A stretch of 64,000 nt of DNA from NCBI GenBank assembly GCA_021787435.1, contig JAJYLY010000007.1, positions 62,001 through 126,000 on the forward strand, in the 5' to 3' direction. This stretch comes from Pseudomonadota bacterium. GTDB taxonomy: Bacteria; Pseudomonadota; Gammaproteobacteria; Burkholderiales; Gallionellaceae. The position numbers and the translations under genes are program-made. The notes beneath the pieces were generated by a model that saw only the letters and a program-made list of their open reading frames with translations, made no database searches and was not told the origin of the DNA. Shown here one piece after another: positions 51,415 to 60,527 of this stretch (its first letter is position 1; the number at the start of each line of letters is the position of its first letter).

Positions 51415-52420
51415 GACAGCGCCGCTGGTCGTGACGTCCGGGGAGCCTGCGGGCATAGGCCCGGATCTCTGTGTGCAGCTCGCAGGATCGGACGTGGTCG
51501 TGATTGCCGACAGACATCTTCTGCAGCAGCGCGCCGAGTTGCTCGGCATCCCTCTGGAAATTCGTGAGTGGAAAGTAGAAAGTGGCGAGTCGAAAAAGCA
51601 GAACGGGCCATTGGCTGCTGACCACTCACTGTCTTTAATACATGTTCCGCTCTCCGCCCCTGTTTTGCCGGGCAGGCTTGATGTTGCAAACAGCGGCTAC
51701 GTGCTGGCCATGTTGGAGCGCGCAGCAAGAGGCTGTCAGTCTGGGGAGTTTTCCGGCATGGTGACCGCACCCGTGCACAAGGGCATCATCAACGATGCCG
51801 GAATTCCTTTTACCGGGCATACCGAATTTCTGGCAGAGTTTACGCATACCCCGCAGGTGGTGATGATGTTGGTGGGCGGAGGGATGCGCGTAGCGCTTGT
51901 CACCACGCATCTGGCCTTGCGGGATGTCGCGGATGCGATCACCCCGGAACTGCTTGAAAGCGTGCTGCGCATATTGAATTTCGATTTGCAGCGCCGCTTC
52001 GGAATTGAGAAGCCGCGCATTCTGGTGGCTGGACTGAACCCTCATGCAGGTGAAGGGGGTTATCTGGGGCGCGAGGAGATAGAGGTCATGATTCCGGTGC
52101 TCGACAGGCTTCGTTTGGAAGGATTGAATGTCAGCGCGCCGCTGCCCGCGGATACGCTGTTCACGCCGGAGAGGCTGGCACTGTGCGATTGCGTGCTTGC
52201 GATGTATCACGACCAGGGGCTGCCAGTTTTGAAGCACGCGAGTTTCGGCCGTGGCGTGAATGTCACGCTTGGCCTTCCCGTCATCAGGACCTCTGTCGAT
52301 CACGGTACGGCTCTCGATCTTGCGGGTACAGGGCGCGCCGACCTCGGCAGCATGAAAGAGGCGATCCTGGTGGCAAAACAGATGGCTCAAATCGATCATC
52401 CGGTATCGAAAAGGGGATGA
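51401..52420 (+). CDS. pdxA: 4-hydroxythreonine-4-phosphate dehydrogenase PdxA
   Basis: A 339-residue enzyme of vitamin B6 synthesis. TSGEPAGIGPDL at the start, FTGHTEFLAE and MYHDQGLPVLK hold substrate and metal histidines, and SVDHGTALDLAGTGRAD is the C-terminal signature. Between IPLEIR and SLIHVPLS is an extra loop EWKVESGESKKQNGPL, coded in part by a 7-bp-period tract (51566-51593). The start at 51401 lies inside surA. Confidence 0.92.
   Translation: MTRNRTAPLVVTSGEPAGIGPDLCVQLAGSDVVVIADRHLLQQRAELLGIPLEIREWKVESGESKKQNGPLAADHSLSLIHVPLSAPVLPGRLDVANSGYVLAMLERAARGCQSGEFSGMVTAPVHKGIINDAGIPFTGHTEFLAEFTHTPQVVMMLVGGGMRVALVTTHLALRDVADAITPELLESVLRILNFDLQRRFGIEKPRILVAGLNPHAGEGGYLGREEIEVMIPVLDRLRLEGLNVSAPLPADTLFTPERLALCDCVLAMYHDQGLPVLKHASFGRGVNVTLGLPVIRTSVDHGTALDLAGTGRADLGSMKEAILVAKQMAQIDHPVSKRG
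51566..51593. repeat. 7-bp-period tract inside pdxA
   Basis: GAGTGGA, AAGTAGA, AAGTGGC and GAGTCGA follow each other with AGT at 51567, 51574, 51581 and 51588. It encodes EWKVESGES in a variable surface loop and keeps the frame. Related to tracts at 31565, 35232, 54681 and 2120. Confidence 0.7.
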
Positions 52421-52531
52421 GGTCTGAAAATCATTCGGTGTTTTCATATCGATTTCCGGGAAATTCAATGATGAACCAGAAATCAAATTGTCTTTCTCCG
52501 CGTCTCCGCGTGAAACTTTCGGGTTTATACG

Positions 52532-53308
52532 GTGCATAAAGCCAAGAAAAAATTCGGCCAGAACTTTCTGGTTGACGAAAACATCATCGCGGATATCGTC
52601 AGTGCGATCAACCCGCAGTTCGGCGACAACATGGTCGAGATCGGCCCGGGTCTTGGCGCGCTGACGCGCCCGCTGTTGAAGAGACTCAAATGCCTGCATG
52701 TGGTGGAGATAGACCGCGACATCATCGAAAGGTTGGAGAGCGATTATCCGCAGCCCAACGAAAAGCTGGTCATCCATGCGGGTGATGCGCTGAAATTCGA
52801 TCTGGCCACACTCCCATCCCCGCTGCGCATCGCGGGCAATCTTCCGTACAACATCTCGTCTCCACTGCTGTTTCACTTTGCGGATCATGCCGATCGCATC
52901 GCCGACATGCACTTCATGCTGCAAAACGAGGTGGTCGAGCGCATGGTGGCCGAACCTTCCACCCCCGCCTACGGGCGGCTTTCGGTGATGTTGCAATACC
53001 GCTTTTACATGGAAAAGCTGCTCGACGTGCCGCCGGAATCGTTTCGTCCTGCGCCCAAGGTGAATTCTGCCATCGTGCGCATGATCCCGCTGCCTGCAGA
53101 CCGGATCGAAGTGAAGAACGAGGCGCTTTTTGCGAGGATAGTCGGAGCGGCTTTCGGCCATCGCAGGAAAACCTTGCGCAACACCCTGCGGGAGTTTCTC
53201 GGTGAAAACGAATTCGCTGAGCTTGGCATCAACCCCCAGCTGCGCGCGGAAAATCTGTCGGTTTCAGAGTTTGCAAAAGTAACCTCGCATGTGGATGCGG
53301 GAAAGTAA
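52532..53308 (+). CDS. rsmA: 16S rRNA dimethyladenosine transferase RsmA (KsgA)
   Basis: A 258-residue SAM methyltransferase that dimethylates A1518 and A1519 of 16S rRNA in late 30S maturation. AKKKFGQNFLVDENIIADIV, VEIGPGLGALTRPLL (SAM) and IAGNLPYNISSPLL (NLPY catalytic motif) are diagnostic. It starts with GTG at 52532 and no obvious Shine-Dalgarno site; 111 bases separate it from pdxA. Confidence 0.94.
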   Translation: MHKAKKKFGQNFLVDENIIADIVSAINPQFGDNMVEIGPGLGALTRPLLKRLKCLHVVEIDRDIIERLESDYPQPNEKLVIHAGDALKFDLATLPSPLRIAGNLPYNISSPLLFHFADHADRIADMHFMLQNEVVERMVAEPSTPAYGRLSVMLQYRFYMEKLLDVPPESFRPAPKVNSAIVRMIPLPADRIEVKNEALFARIVGAAFGHRRKTLRNTLREFLGENEFAELGINPQLRAENLSVSEFAKVTSHVDAGK

Positions 53309-53392
53309 AGCCAGAGGTAATAGCGGGTCGTTTAATGAACATTTCCTGACGGAGCGGGTGATGCGCGAAATCAAACTTGACAGTGGCTGTTC

Positions 53393-53764
53393 ATGCCTGC
53401 TTTAATGCACGATGTTCATGGACTGAACGCACTTATGTTCGACGATACCACCAGCTACAGCCTGCTCAAAACCCTGGAAGAAAATCCCGGCCTTTCCCAG
53501 CGGGATCTGGCAAGGCGTCTGGGCATCAGCCTTGGCAAGGTGAACTTCTGCCTCAAGGCGCTGATCGCAAAAGGCTGCCTGAAAGTCGCCAATTTCCGCA
53601 GCAATGAAAACAAGCTTGCGTACGCCTATCTGCTCACCCCGCACGGAGTTGAACAAAAAGCGCGCATGACCGTGGAGTTCCTGCATATCAAGACGCGGGA
53701 GTACGAGCGGTTGCGCATGGAGATCGAGGAATTGAAGCGCGATGTTGAAGAGGCGCATTTATGA
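53393..53764 (+). CDS. EPS-associated MarR-type transcriptional regulator
   Basis: A 123-residue winged-helix protein: SYSLLKTLEENPGLSQRDLA, RRLGISLGKVNFCLKALIAK (recognition helix) and SNENKLAYAYLLTPHGVEQK, matching the family of small MarR-like regulators that sit at the head of extracellular polysaccharide clusters. A coiled helix ends the protein (YERLRMEIEELKRDVEEAHL). An internal ATG at 53435 is an alternative start. It lies 36 bases ahead of gmd and probably controls the cluster. Confidence 0.85.
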   Translation: MPALMHDVHGLNALMFDDTTSYSLLKTLEENPGLSQRDLARRLGISLGKVNFCLKALIAKGCLKVANFRSNENKLAYAYLLTPHGVEQKARMTVEFLHIKTREYERLRMEIEELKRDVEEAHL

Positions 53765-53800
53765 GCAAAGATCATCAGTTCTAAACGAAGAAAGCGAATC

Positions 53801-54919
53801 ATGAATGAACACCAAAAGGTTGCATTGATCACAGGCGTGACCGGACAGGACGGCGCATATTTGTCGGAATTTTTGCTGAACAAGGGTTATATCGTTCATG
53901 GCCTCAAGCGCCGCAGTTCGCTCTTCAATACTGCGCGCATAGACCATCTGTTCCACGATGCACACGAAAAGGGTCTGCCGTTCTTCCTGCACCATGGGGA
54001 TATGACAGACTCGTCAAGTCTCACGCATATCATTCAGAAGGTTCAGCCGGATGAGATTTACAACCTGGCCGCACAAAGCCACGTCGCGGTGTCGTTTGAA
54101 GAGCCGGAATACACTGCCAACTCCGATGCGCTCGGCGCGCTGCGAATTTTAGAAGCGATCCGTATCCTCGGCCTAGAAAAGAAGACGCGCTTCTATCAGG
54201 CATCCACCTCCGAGCTTTACGGCCTTGTGCAGGAAACCCCGCAGAAGGAGACTACGCCTTTCTATCCGCGTAGCCCCTATGCGGTGGCCAAGCTGTACGC
54301 CTACTGGATCACGGTGAATTACCGAGAGGCATATGGCATGTACGCCTGCAACGGTATCCTGTTCAATCACGAGTCGCCGATACGCGGAGAGACCTTTGTC
54401 ACGCGCAAGATCACACGAGCATTGGCGCGCATCAAGCTCGGACTGCAGGAATGCCTGTATCTGGGCAATTTGAATTCGCTGCGCGACTGGGGGCATGCCA
54501 AGGACTACGTCGAGATGCAATGGCTGATGCTGCAACAGGACAAAGCGGAAGACTTCGTCATCGCCACCGGCGTGCAATACAGCGTGCGCGATTTCGTGAA
54601 CGCAGCAGCCAAAGAGCTTGGGATGGAAATCGAATGGCATGGAAGTGGTGTTGACGAGAAGGGCTACTGGAAGAACAACCCTTCACCCCTTACTCCTCAC
54701 GCTTCACCGATCGTCGCCGTGGACCCGCGCTACTTCCGCCCTACAGAGGTGGAGACACTGCTTGGGGATGCTAGCAAAGCCAGAATCAAACTCGGCTGGA
54801 CACCCAGGATCAGCTTTGACGAGCTGGTTGCAGAGATGGTGCGCGAGGATTTGAAAAGCGCGGAGCGCGACGAACTGGTGAAGAAGCACGGTTATGTGGT
54901 ATCCAGAAGTCACGAGTAA
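53801..54919 (+). CDS. gmd: GDP-mannose 4,6-dehydratase
   Basis: A 372-residue SDR enzyme. [20 protein letters not shown] is the NADP site, STSELYG and [12 protein letters not shown] hold the catalytic Ser/Glu, Tyr and Lys, and [20 protein letters not shown] is the Gmd signature. It makes GDP-4-keto-6-deoxymannose, then used by Fcl. A loop [12 protein letters not shown] before [17 protein letters not shown] is encoded by a 7-bp-period tract. Three bases separate it from fcl. Confidence 0.95.
   Translation: MNEHQKVALITGVTGQDGAYLSEFLLNKGYIVHGLKRRSSLFNTARIDHLFHDAHEKGLPFFLHHGDMTDSSSLTHIIQKVQPDEIYNLAAQSHVAVSFEEPEYTANSDALGALRILEAIRILGLEKKTRFYQASTSELYGLVQETPQKETTPFYPRSPYAVAKLYAYWITVNYREAYGMYACNGILFNHESPIRGETFVTRKITRALARIKLGLQECLYLGNLNSLRDWGHAKDYVEMQWLMLQQDKAEDFVIATGVQYSVRDFVNAAAKELGMEIEWHGSGVDEKGYWKNNPSPLTPHASPIVAVDPRYFRPTEVETLLGDASKARIKLGWTPRISFDELVAEMVREDLKSAERDELVKKHGYVVSRSHE
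54681..54708. repeat. 7-bp-period tract inside gmd
   Basis: CTTCACC, CCTTACT, CCTCACG and CTTCACC are four consecutive heptads. The complement reads GGTGAAG, CGTGAGG, AGTAAGG, GGTGAAG, similar to tracts elsewhere. It encodes [10 protein letters not shown] in a loop that varies in length between Gmd proteins. Confidence 0.65.
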
Positions 54920-54922
54920 CGC

Positions 54923-55897
54923 ATGAACAGGGATGCAAAAATTTATGTTGCAGGCCATCGTGGTCTAGTGGGTTCTGCTCTCGTGAAACGCCTCCATGCC
55001 AAGGGTTATACCAACCCCTTGTTGCGCACTCATGACGAACTGGAACTGCTCGACCAGGCTGCCGTAAGTGCTTTTTTTGCTCAAGAGAAACCTGAATATG
55101 TGATACTTGCTGCGGCCAAGGTGGGCGGCATTCAGGCCAACAACACCTATCCGGCAGAATTCATCCACGACAATCTCGTTATTCAATCCAACATCATTCA
55201 CAGCGCATGGCAGCATGGTGTTGTGCGTCTGCTGTTTCTGGGATCGAGCTGCATTTATCCCAGGGAAGCACCTCAGCCGATCAGGGAAGAATATCTGCTG
55301 ACAGGTCCGCTGGAGCCCACCAATCGTCCGTATGCTCTGGCCAAGATTGCAGGCATTGAAATGTGTCATGCGTATAACCGGCAATACGGCACGCGTTACA
55401 TAGCAGTCATGCCGACCAATCTGTACGGCCCCAATGACAACTACGACCTTGACAACTCTCATGTTCTGCCTGCACTGATCCGCAAGATGCATGAAGCGAA
55501 ACAACGTGGTGACAAAGAAGTGGTGGTGTGGGGAACGGGCGCGCCACGGCGAGAATTTCTATACAGCGAAGATATGGCCGACGCCTGTCTGTATTTGCTG
55601 GAACAACCCGAGGAAAAACTTGTCAGCCTGTTCAGCAACGAGCAACCACCGCTGGTCAATATCGGCTGCGGTGAAGATTTGACCATACGCGAACTGGCTG
55701 GACTTGTGGCAGAAGTGGTTGGTTTTCAGGGTCGCCTTGCATTCGACATCAGCAAGCCGGACGGCACCATGCGCAAGGTGATGGATGTGTCCAAGATCAA
55801 GAAGCTTGGCTGGAAACCTGCAGTCGGCTTAAAAGAGGGCATAGCACAGACATACATGGACGCGGATTCAAGGATGAAGCAATTTTGGACAACTTGA
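54923..55897 (+). CDS. fcl: GDP-L-fucose synthase
   Basis: A 324-residue SDR epimerase-reductase. VAGHRGLVGSALVKRLHAKG is the NADPH site; AAAKVGGIQANNTYPAEFIH, LGSSCIYPREAPQPIREEYL and the YALAKIAG motif with Tyr and Lys identify Fcl/WcaG. It converts GDP-4-keto-6-deoxymannose from Gmd to GDP-L-fucose. gmd-fcl therefore provides fucose for this polysaccharide. Confidence 0.95.
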   Translation: MNRDAKIYVAGHRGLVGSALVKRLHAKGYTNPLLRTHDELELLDQAAVSAFFAQEKPEYVILAAAKVGGIQANNTYPAEFIHDNLVIQSNIIHSAWQHGVVRLLFLGSSCIYPREAPQPIREEYLLTGPLEPTNRPYALAKIAGIEMCHAYNRQYGTRYIAVMPTNLYGPNDNYDLDNSHVLPALIRKMHEAKQRGDKEVVVWGTGAPRREFLYSEDMADACLYLLEQPEEKLVSLFSNEQPPLVNIGCGEDLTIRELAGLVAEVVGFQGRLAFDISKPDGTMRKVMDVSKIKKLGWKPAVGLKEGIAQTYMDADSRMKQFWTT

Positions 55898-55922
55898 ATT
55901 TTCCATTCTGTGAACCCATAAC

Positions 55923-57296
55923 GTGAATCTGCGGAATACACTAAATTATCTCCGGTTGCACCCCTTTCCTCAGGACACAGAGGATGGCAGGGCAGCCGAA
56001 CGATACCGGCGAGCTCTTTTGACCATTGTGTCGAGCTTTGCATCACGCGGCATGAGCCTAATCATAATGCTCCTTACCGTCAACCTAACTCTGCCTTACC
56101 TCGGAAAGGAACGTTTTGGCGCCTGGATGACGATCGCCAGCTTGGCTACGATGCTGACCTTTTTAGATCTGGGAATCGGCAATGCACTGACCAACAAGGT
56201 CGCAAAGACTGCGAGTGCCGGCAACAAACCCCACTTGACCATAGTCATCAGTGGTGGTTTAGGCGTGCTGTGCATTGTTTCCCTGATCCTAGTTGTGCTG
56301 CTAGCGGGGATCGCCGCTGCACTACCTTGGTCATCGCTGATAAAGCTTCACTCAACACAACTGAACGATGAAGTCCGGCGGACGGCAATACTTTTTGCGG
56401 TTTTCTTTGGTGCATCCACCTTTACCAATGGCGTATCGCGTGTTCTTTACGGTCTGCAAAGAGGATTCGAAGTCCACCTTGCTGGCTCAATAGGTTCATT
56501 GGCAAGCTTGCTGGCGCTCTATTTCGCCGCACGTGCGCAAGCCGGTCTGCCAGTGCTCCTTTCATGCACCATGATGGGCGTACTGATTGCCAACCTTTTC
56601 TTACTCTCAAGGCTTTGGTGGGAAGGCCAATTCACCACTTCTCGATGGTATCGAAGCATCGGCTCCGAGACACCGTCGCTACTGCATAATGGAAGTCTTT
56701 TTTTTCTACTGCAGATCGGAACCATGGTGGGCTGGGGGGCCGACAGCTTGATCATCGCCAATGCAACTGGTGCGGTGGCTGTGGCTGCGTACGCCGTAAT
56801 TCAACGCCTGACACTCTTAGTTTCACAGCCTCTGGCCATGTTGAATGCACCGTTGTGGAGTGCATACGCTGATGCACATTCCAGAGAAGAAAACTCATTC
56901 GTTCGAAAAACGTTCAAACGCAGTTTCACGTTAACCCTCACCATATCGGCATTGGGCGCCCTGCTCCTTGTCTTGATCGGGCAGCACGTCACCCAGTTTT
57001 GGACTCACGGTCAAGTCAAGCCGGAAACAGCCTTGCTGGCAGTCATGGGAATTTGGCTCGTTTTTGAATCCACCGGAAACTCTCTGGGCGTACTGCTCAA
57101 TGGACTGGGCATCATCAAACAACAAGTCTGGATCGTCAGTACCTTTATCATCATGGCACTGCCCATGAAGTTTTGGCTCGCCTCCAAATTTGGCGTGATC
57201 GGCGTGGTTACTGCGGGTATCATAGCTTATCTGGTTACAACGGTCGCCGGTTATGGCCTCGTTTTCAGGAAAGACCTCGTGGAGAGAATGCGATGA
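55923..57296 (+). CDS. Wzx-type polysaccharide flippase
   Basis: A 457-residue membrane protein of the polysaccharide-export MATE-like family, with about 12 to 14 helices; SRGMSLIIMLLTVNLTLPYL and ERFGAWMTIASLATMLTFLDL are typical of O-antigen/colanic flippases. The start is GTG at 55923. It would flip lipid-linked repeat units to the periplasm. Wzy polymerase and Wza/Wzc are not in the window. Coupled to the next gene by ATGA. Confidence 0.85.
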   Translation: MNLRNTLNYLRLHPFPQDTEDGRAAERYRRALLTIVSSFASRGMSLIIMLLTVNLTLPYLGKERFGAWMTIASLATMLTFLDLGIGNALTNKVAKTASAGNKPHLTIVISGGLGVLCIVSLILVVLLAGIAAALPWSSLIKLHSTQLNDEVRRTAILFAVFFGASTFTNGVSRVLYGLQRGFEVHLAGSIGSLASLLALYFAARAQAGLPVLLSCTMMGVLIANLFLLSRLWWEGQFTTSRWYRSIGSETPSLLHNGSLFFLLQIGTMVGWGADSLIIANATGAVAVAAYAVIQRLTLLVSQPLAMLNAPLWSAYADAHSREENSFVRKTFKRSFTLTLTISALGALLLVLIGQHVTQFWTHGQVKPETALLAVMGIWLVFESTGNSLGVLLNGLGIIKQQVWIVSTFIIMALPMKFWLASKFGVIGVVTAGIIAYLVTTVAGYGLVFRKDLVERMR

Positions 57297-58066
57297 AATC
57301 CTTCTGCCGCGTTTGCAGCAACCCTTCTGGCGACCCCATATTTTCGGCTTACCTTCTAGAGCAGCCTGTAAGCTACTATGAGTGCAATACATGTGGCTAC
57401 GTTCAAACCGAAGAACCAACATGGCTTGACCGCGCCTATCAAACAGCTATCAACAACTGCGACACAGGAATAATGTCTCGCAACCAGCTCAATGTCGGCA
57501 TGGTGTTGGCAACGTTAGCCAGTATCGGAAAACGGAATGGCTGTGTGGTTGATTGTGCGGGAGGCTATGGCATTCTCGTTCGGCTACTACGTGATCGTGG
57601 AATCGACGCACTCTGGTCAGATCACTACTGCCAAAATCTACTGGCCGTGGGATTTGAACATGGCCATGAAGAGGCCGACCTTGTGACAGCATTCGAGGTC
57701 TTCGAGCACTTCGTGGACCCGGTTGGTGAGATGAAGAAGCTGCTCTCCATCGGCCCCAATCTGCTTATCTCCACGCAGCTCATTTTACTTCCTCCCCCTC
57801 GCCCTGATCAGTGGTGGTACTACGGCCTGGATCATGGCCAGCATATCGGATTCTTTCGCGTCAAGACTCTTGAGTTTCTTGCTAGCAAATTTGGCAAATA
57901 TCTGATCACCGACGGGCATAGTTACCATCTATTTACCGAAGACCCGATATCAGCCATACGCTGGCGAGTGCATACCCTTCTGGCCAGACGCTTGCCATCC
58001 CTTTTCACACGGGGATTGCAATCCAAGATTTGGAGTGACTTCGAGAAAATGAGCGGCAAGAAATGA
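57293..58066 (+). CDS. Sugar-associated SAM methyltransferase with N-terminal zinc ribbon
   Basis: A 257-residue protein. CRVCSNPSG and YYECNTCGYVQ form a four-cysteine putative metal site, followed by a class I SAM domain (CVVDCAGGYGILVRLLRDRG; DLVTAFEVFEHFVDP). This layout is common in methyltransferases of LPS and capsule clusters that methylate a nucleotide sugar or acyl chain. Overlaps the flippase and the next ORF by four bases each. Confidence 0.8.
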   Translation: MKSFCRVCSNPSGDPIFSAYLLEQPVSYYECNTCGYVQTEEPTWLDRAYQTAINNCDTGIMSRNQLNVGMVLATLASIGKRNGCVVDCAGGYGILVRLLRDRGIDALWSDHYCQNLLAVGFEHGHEEADLVTAFEVFEHFVDPVGEMKKLLSIGPNLLISTQLILLPPPRPDQWWYYGLDHGQHIGFFRVKTLEFLASKFGKYLITDGHSYHLFTEDPISAIRWRVHTLLARRLPSLFTRGLQSKIWSDFEKMSGKK

Positions 58067-58359
58067 AGCCAGCCTTTGTCCACCAAACTTTCACGCTGCA
58101 ATCTTATGGCGGCATCTCAAGTTACTTCGCCCGACTCGTTCAAGGTTTGTATTTTTTTGGGAAATCCACTTTGACGTGGCAAGCCGGGAAATTAATATCC
58201 ATTGGCATCGGCTCTGCAAACAACAATTCGAGCCACGCTTTTCGCAAGAAACCACCGATCATTGAAAAAATACCTCTGATCATTTCCGTTTTCATCAGAG
58301 TCGTTCTGAAGTTGATCACTGACCGTCTTTCGAACAGGATAAGAGGCAGAAAATGGTAG
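58063..58359 (+). pseudogene. Truncated glycosyltransferase N-terminus
   Basis: The first 28 residues (MKPAFVHQTFTLQSYGGISS, YFARLVQGL) match the start of the intact neighbour (YDHQIFCWQEYGGISRYF) and similar GT4 enzymes. The rest (YFFGKSTLTWQAGKLISIGI...) is unlike any glycosyltransferase and lacks the donor domain. The 98-residue ORF overlaps both neighbours (4 and 7 bases). It looks like the stub of a duplicated glycosyltransferase gene with an internal deletion. Confidence 0.6.
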
Positions 58360-59444
58360 TCGTCTACGATCACCAGATTTTCTGCTGGCAGGAGTATGGG
58401 GGCATCTCGAGGTATTTCTTCGAGCTGGCGAAAAGGGTGGGTCAATCCAGGCATTTTTCTGCTTCGATCGTGGCCCCCCTTCATGTCAACAGCTACATAG
58501 ACCAGAAGGGTGTCAAGGTTCATGGCATCCGGATTCCCAAACTGAAAAACAGCGGAAGAATTCTGGATTTCGTGGACTCACTGATTTGTCCCACCATCGT
58601 CCGCAAAATGAAACCCGATCTTCTGCACGAGACTTATTACAGCAAGAAAGGGTTTTCACCAAAAGGATGCCCTACCGTTTTGACCGTGTTCGATATGACT
58701 CATGAAAAATATCCGGGAGAATTTCTCTCTAGGGACAACACTTCCGAACTTAAGAAAGCTGCCGTCAACCGTGCTGATCATATTATCTGCATTTCAGAGA
58801 ACACGAGGCGCGACATGATCGAGATCCTGAATGTTCCCAGCGAAAAAACTTCCGTGGTTCATCTTGGCTATTCTCTGGTTGATGACTCAGCGCACAATGA
58901 CATTGCCATTTCTCAACCCTATCTTCTCTATGTCGGCCCACGCGGCGCCTACAAGAATTTTGGAAAACTGCTTGAAGCCTTCGCATCGTCTCCCCATCTG
59001 AGGCATAACTTCCGGCTTGTCGCTTTCGGTGGAGGAAAATTTTCTGCACAGGAATTGGAAAAGATTGACTACCTTAAGGTTGAAGGTTCTGTAATACATG
59101 AATCAGGAAACGATGCAAAGCTTGCAGCTTTTTATAGAAATGCAACCGCATTCGTGTATCCTTCCCTCTACGAGGGTTTCGGCATCCCGCTTCTGGAAGC
59201 CATGTCTCTCGATTGCCCTGTGATATGCAGCAAAGCAAGTTCATTTCCGGAAATAGCCGGAAGCGCTGCCTGCTATTTCGATCCATCCGACACAGGTTCA
59301 ATCATGGAGGCCATTGAAAAGGTTATTTCTTTGGAAGACAGGAGGAGTGTTCTCATCCAGGAGGGAAGGGCAAGATGCCGGCAATTTTCATGGGATAGAA
59401 CCGCTATTGAAACGATGGAAATCTACAAAAAGGCAATCCAATGA
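58353..59444 (+). CDS. Glycosyltransferase family 4
   Basis: A 363-residue GT-B enzyme. GGISRYFFELAKRVGQ near the N-terminus is typical, YVGPRGAYKNFGKLLEAFAS begins the donor domain, and YPSLYEGFGIPLLEAM is the E(X7)E signature for the sugar-nucleotide. It transfers a hexose (possibly mannose or fucose) in the cytoplasm. Upstream is the truncated copy of a related gene. Confidence 0.88.
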   Translation: MVVVYDHQIFCWQEYGGISRYFFELAKRVGQSRHFSASIVAPLHVNSYIDQKGVKVHGIRIPKLKNSGRILDFVDSLICPTIVRKMKPDLLHETYYSKKGFSPKGCPTVLTVFDMTHEKYPGEFLSRDNTSELKKAAVNRADHIICISENTRRDMIEILNVPSEKTSVVHLGYSLVDDSAHNDIAISQPYLLYVGPRGAYKNFGKLLEAFASSPHLRHNFRLVAFGGGKFSAQELEKIDYLKVEGSVIHESGNDAKLAAFYRNATAFVYPSLYEGFGIPLLEAMSLDCPVICSKASSFPEIAGSAACYFDPSDTGSIMEAIEKVISLEDRRSVLIQEGRARCRQFSWDRTAIETMEIYKKAIQ

Positions 59445-60394
59445 AGAGAGCGCTGATTTGCGGTGTCAGCGGGCAAGATGGTGCCTATCTGGCGAAATTC
59501 CTGCTCGAAAAAGGATATGAAGTAACCGGTTCATCCCGAGATGCCATGGCAACCTCATTTGCCAACCTGGAAAAACTCGGCATCCATGCAAAAGTGAAAA
59601 AGATTTCGATGGCCATCAATGACTTTCGAAGTGTTCTTCAGTCCTTGGAAAGAACGCTTCCTGATGAAATTTACAATCTTTCCGGACAAAGCTCTGTTGG
59701 GCTTTCCTTCGAACAGCCTGTCGAAACAATGGAAAGTATAGGGATCGCCACTTTGAATTTTTTGGAAGCCATCCGCTTCTTGAAAAAGCCTGTCAAATTC
59801 TACAATGCCGGATCGAGCGAATGTTTCGGGGACGTGGGGGAGACCCCTGCTGACGAAGAAACCGCCTTCAGGCCGAGAAGCCCGTATGCTGTCGCCAAAT
59901 CATCCGCCTACTGGATGGTTGCGAATTACAGGGAGGCCTACGACCTTTTTGTGTGCACCGGAATCCTTTTCAACCATGACTCTCCTCTGAGGCCGGAACG
60001 CTTCGTCACTCAGAAGATCGTCAGAGCCGCCTCGCGAATCGCCTCCGGAAGCACTGAAAAGCTTCGCCTTGGTAATCTGGCCATTCACAGGGACTGGGGC
60101 TGGGCACCGGACTACGTGGAAGCCATGTGGAAGATGCTGCAACAGGAAAAACCGGATGATTTCGTCATAGCCACTGGAAGAACAGTTTCCCTCGAATATT
60201 TTGTGGAAAGGGCTTTTTCTCATTTTGGTCTCGATTGGAAACTTCATGTCGAATCGGACACATCCCTCCTGAGGCCATCTGACATACGCTCTGGAAAGGC
60301 TAATCCAGCCAAGGCCGCTGAAATCTTGGGATGGCGCAGCCATCTGGACGTGGACGGCGTCATCGAAAGAATGTGCAATGTTGCCTATATTTAA
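59441..60394 (+). CDS. Second GDP-mannose 4,6-dehydratase-like protein
   Basis: A 317-residue SDR, paralogue of gmd: ALICGVSGQDGAYLAKFLLE, SSECFGDVGETPADEETAF, SPYAVAKSSAYWMVANYREA and FNHDSPLRPERFVTQKIVRA. The catalytic Ser-Glu, Tyr and Lys are present. It is shorter than Gmd and lacks its C-terminal substrate loop, so it may form a different GDP-sugar (for example toward GDP-rhamnose or perosamine) or act on GDP-mannose in a second strain-variable branch. It overlaps the GT4 by four bases and ends 5 bases before the dead IS4 element. Confidence 0.82.
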   Translation: MKRALICGVSGQDGAYLAKFLLEKGYEVTGSSRDAMATSFANLEKLGIHAKVKKISMAINDFRSVLQSLERTLPDEIYNLSGQSSVGLSFEQPVETMESIGIATLNFLEAIRFLKKPVKFYNAGSSECFGDVGETPADEETAFRPRSPYAVAKSSAYWMVANYREAYDLFVCTGILFNHDSPLRPERFVTQKIVRAASRIASGSTEKLRLGNLAIHRDWGWAPDYVEAMWKMLQQEKPDDFVIATGRTVSLEYFVERAFSHFGLDWKLHVESDTSLLRPSDIRSGKANPAKAAEILGWRSHLDVDGVIERMCNVAYI

Positions 60395-60399
60395 ATACT

Positions 60400-60428
60400 A
60401 ACATTTCGGGGTTGAAAAACACCCTAAG
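60400..60428. repeat. Left inverted repeat of IS4-family element
   Basis: AACATTTCGGGGTTGAAAAA followed by CACCCTAAG pairs with the right end at 62037-62064 with several mismatches. Confidence 0.75.
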
Positions 60429-60527
60429 TAATAACTTAATTATTTGATTTTAATAATAATTATGGTCTCACAAAGAGTATAATAACGGTTGTCTAGCAAA
60501 CAAACCAAAACGACTCAGAAGACCACG

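Noticed and set aside
52421..52531. Possible short coding sequence between pdxA and rsmA
   Set aside because: A short ATG frame exists but ends quickly and has no ribosome binding site or similarity.
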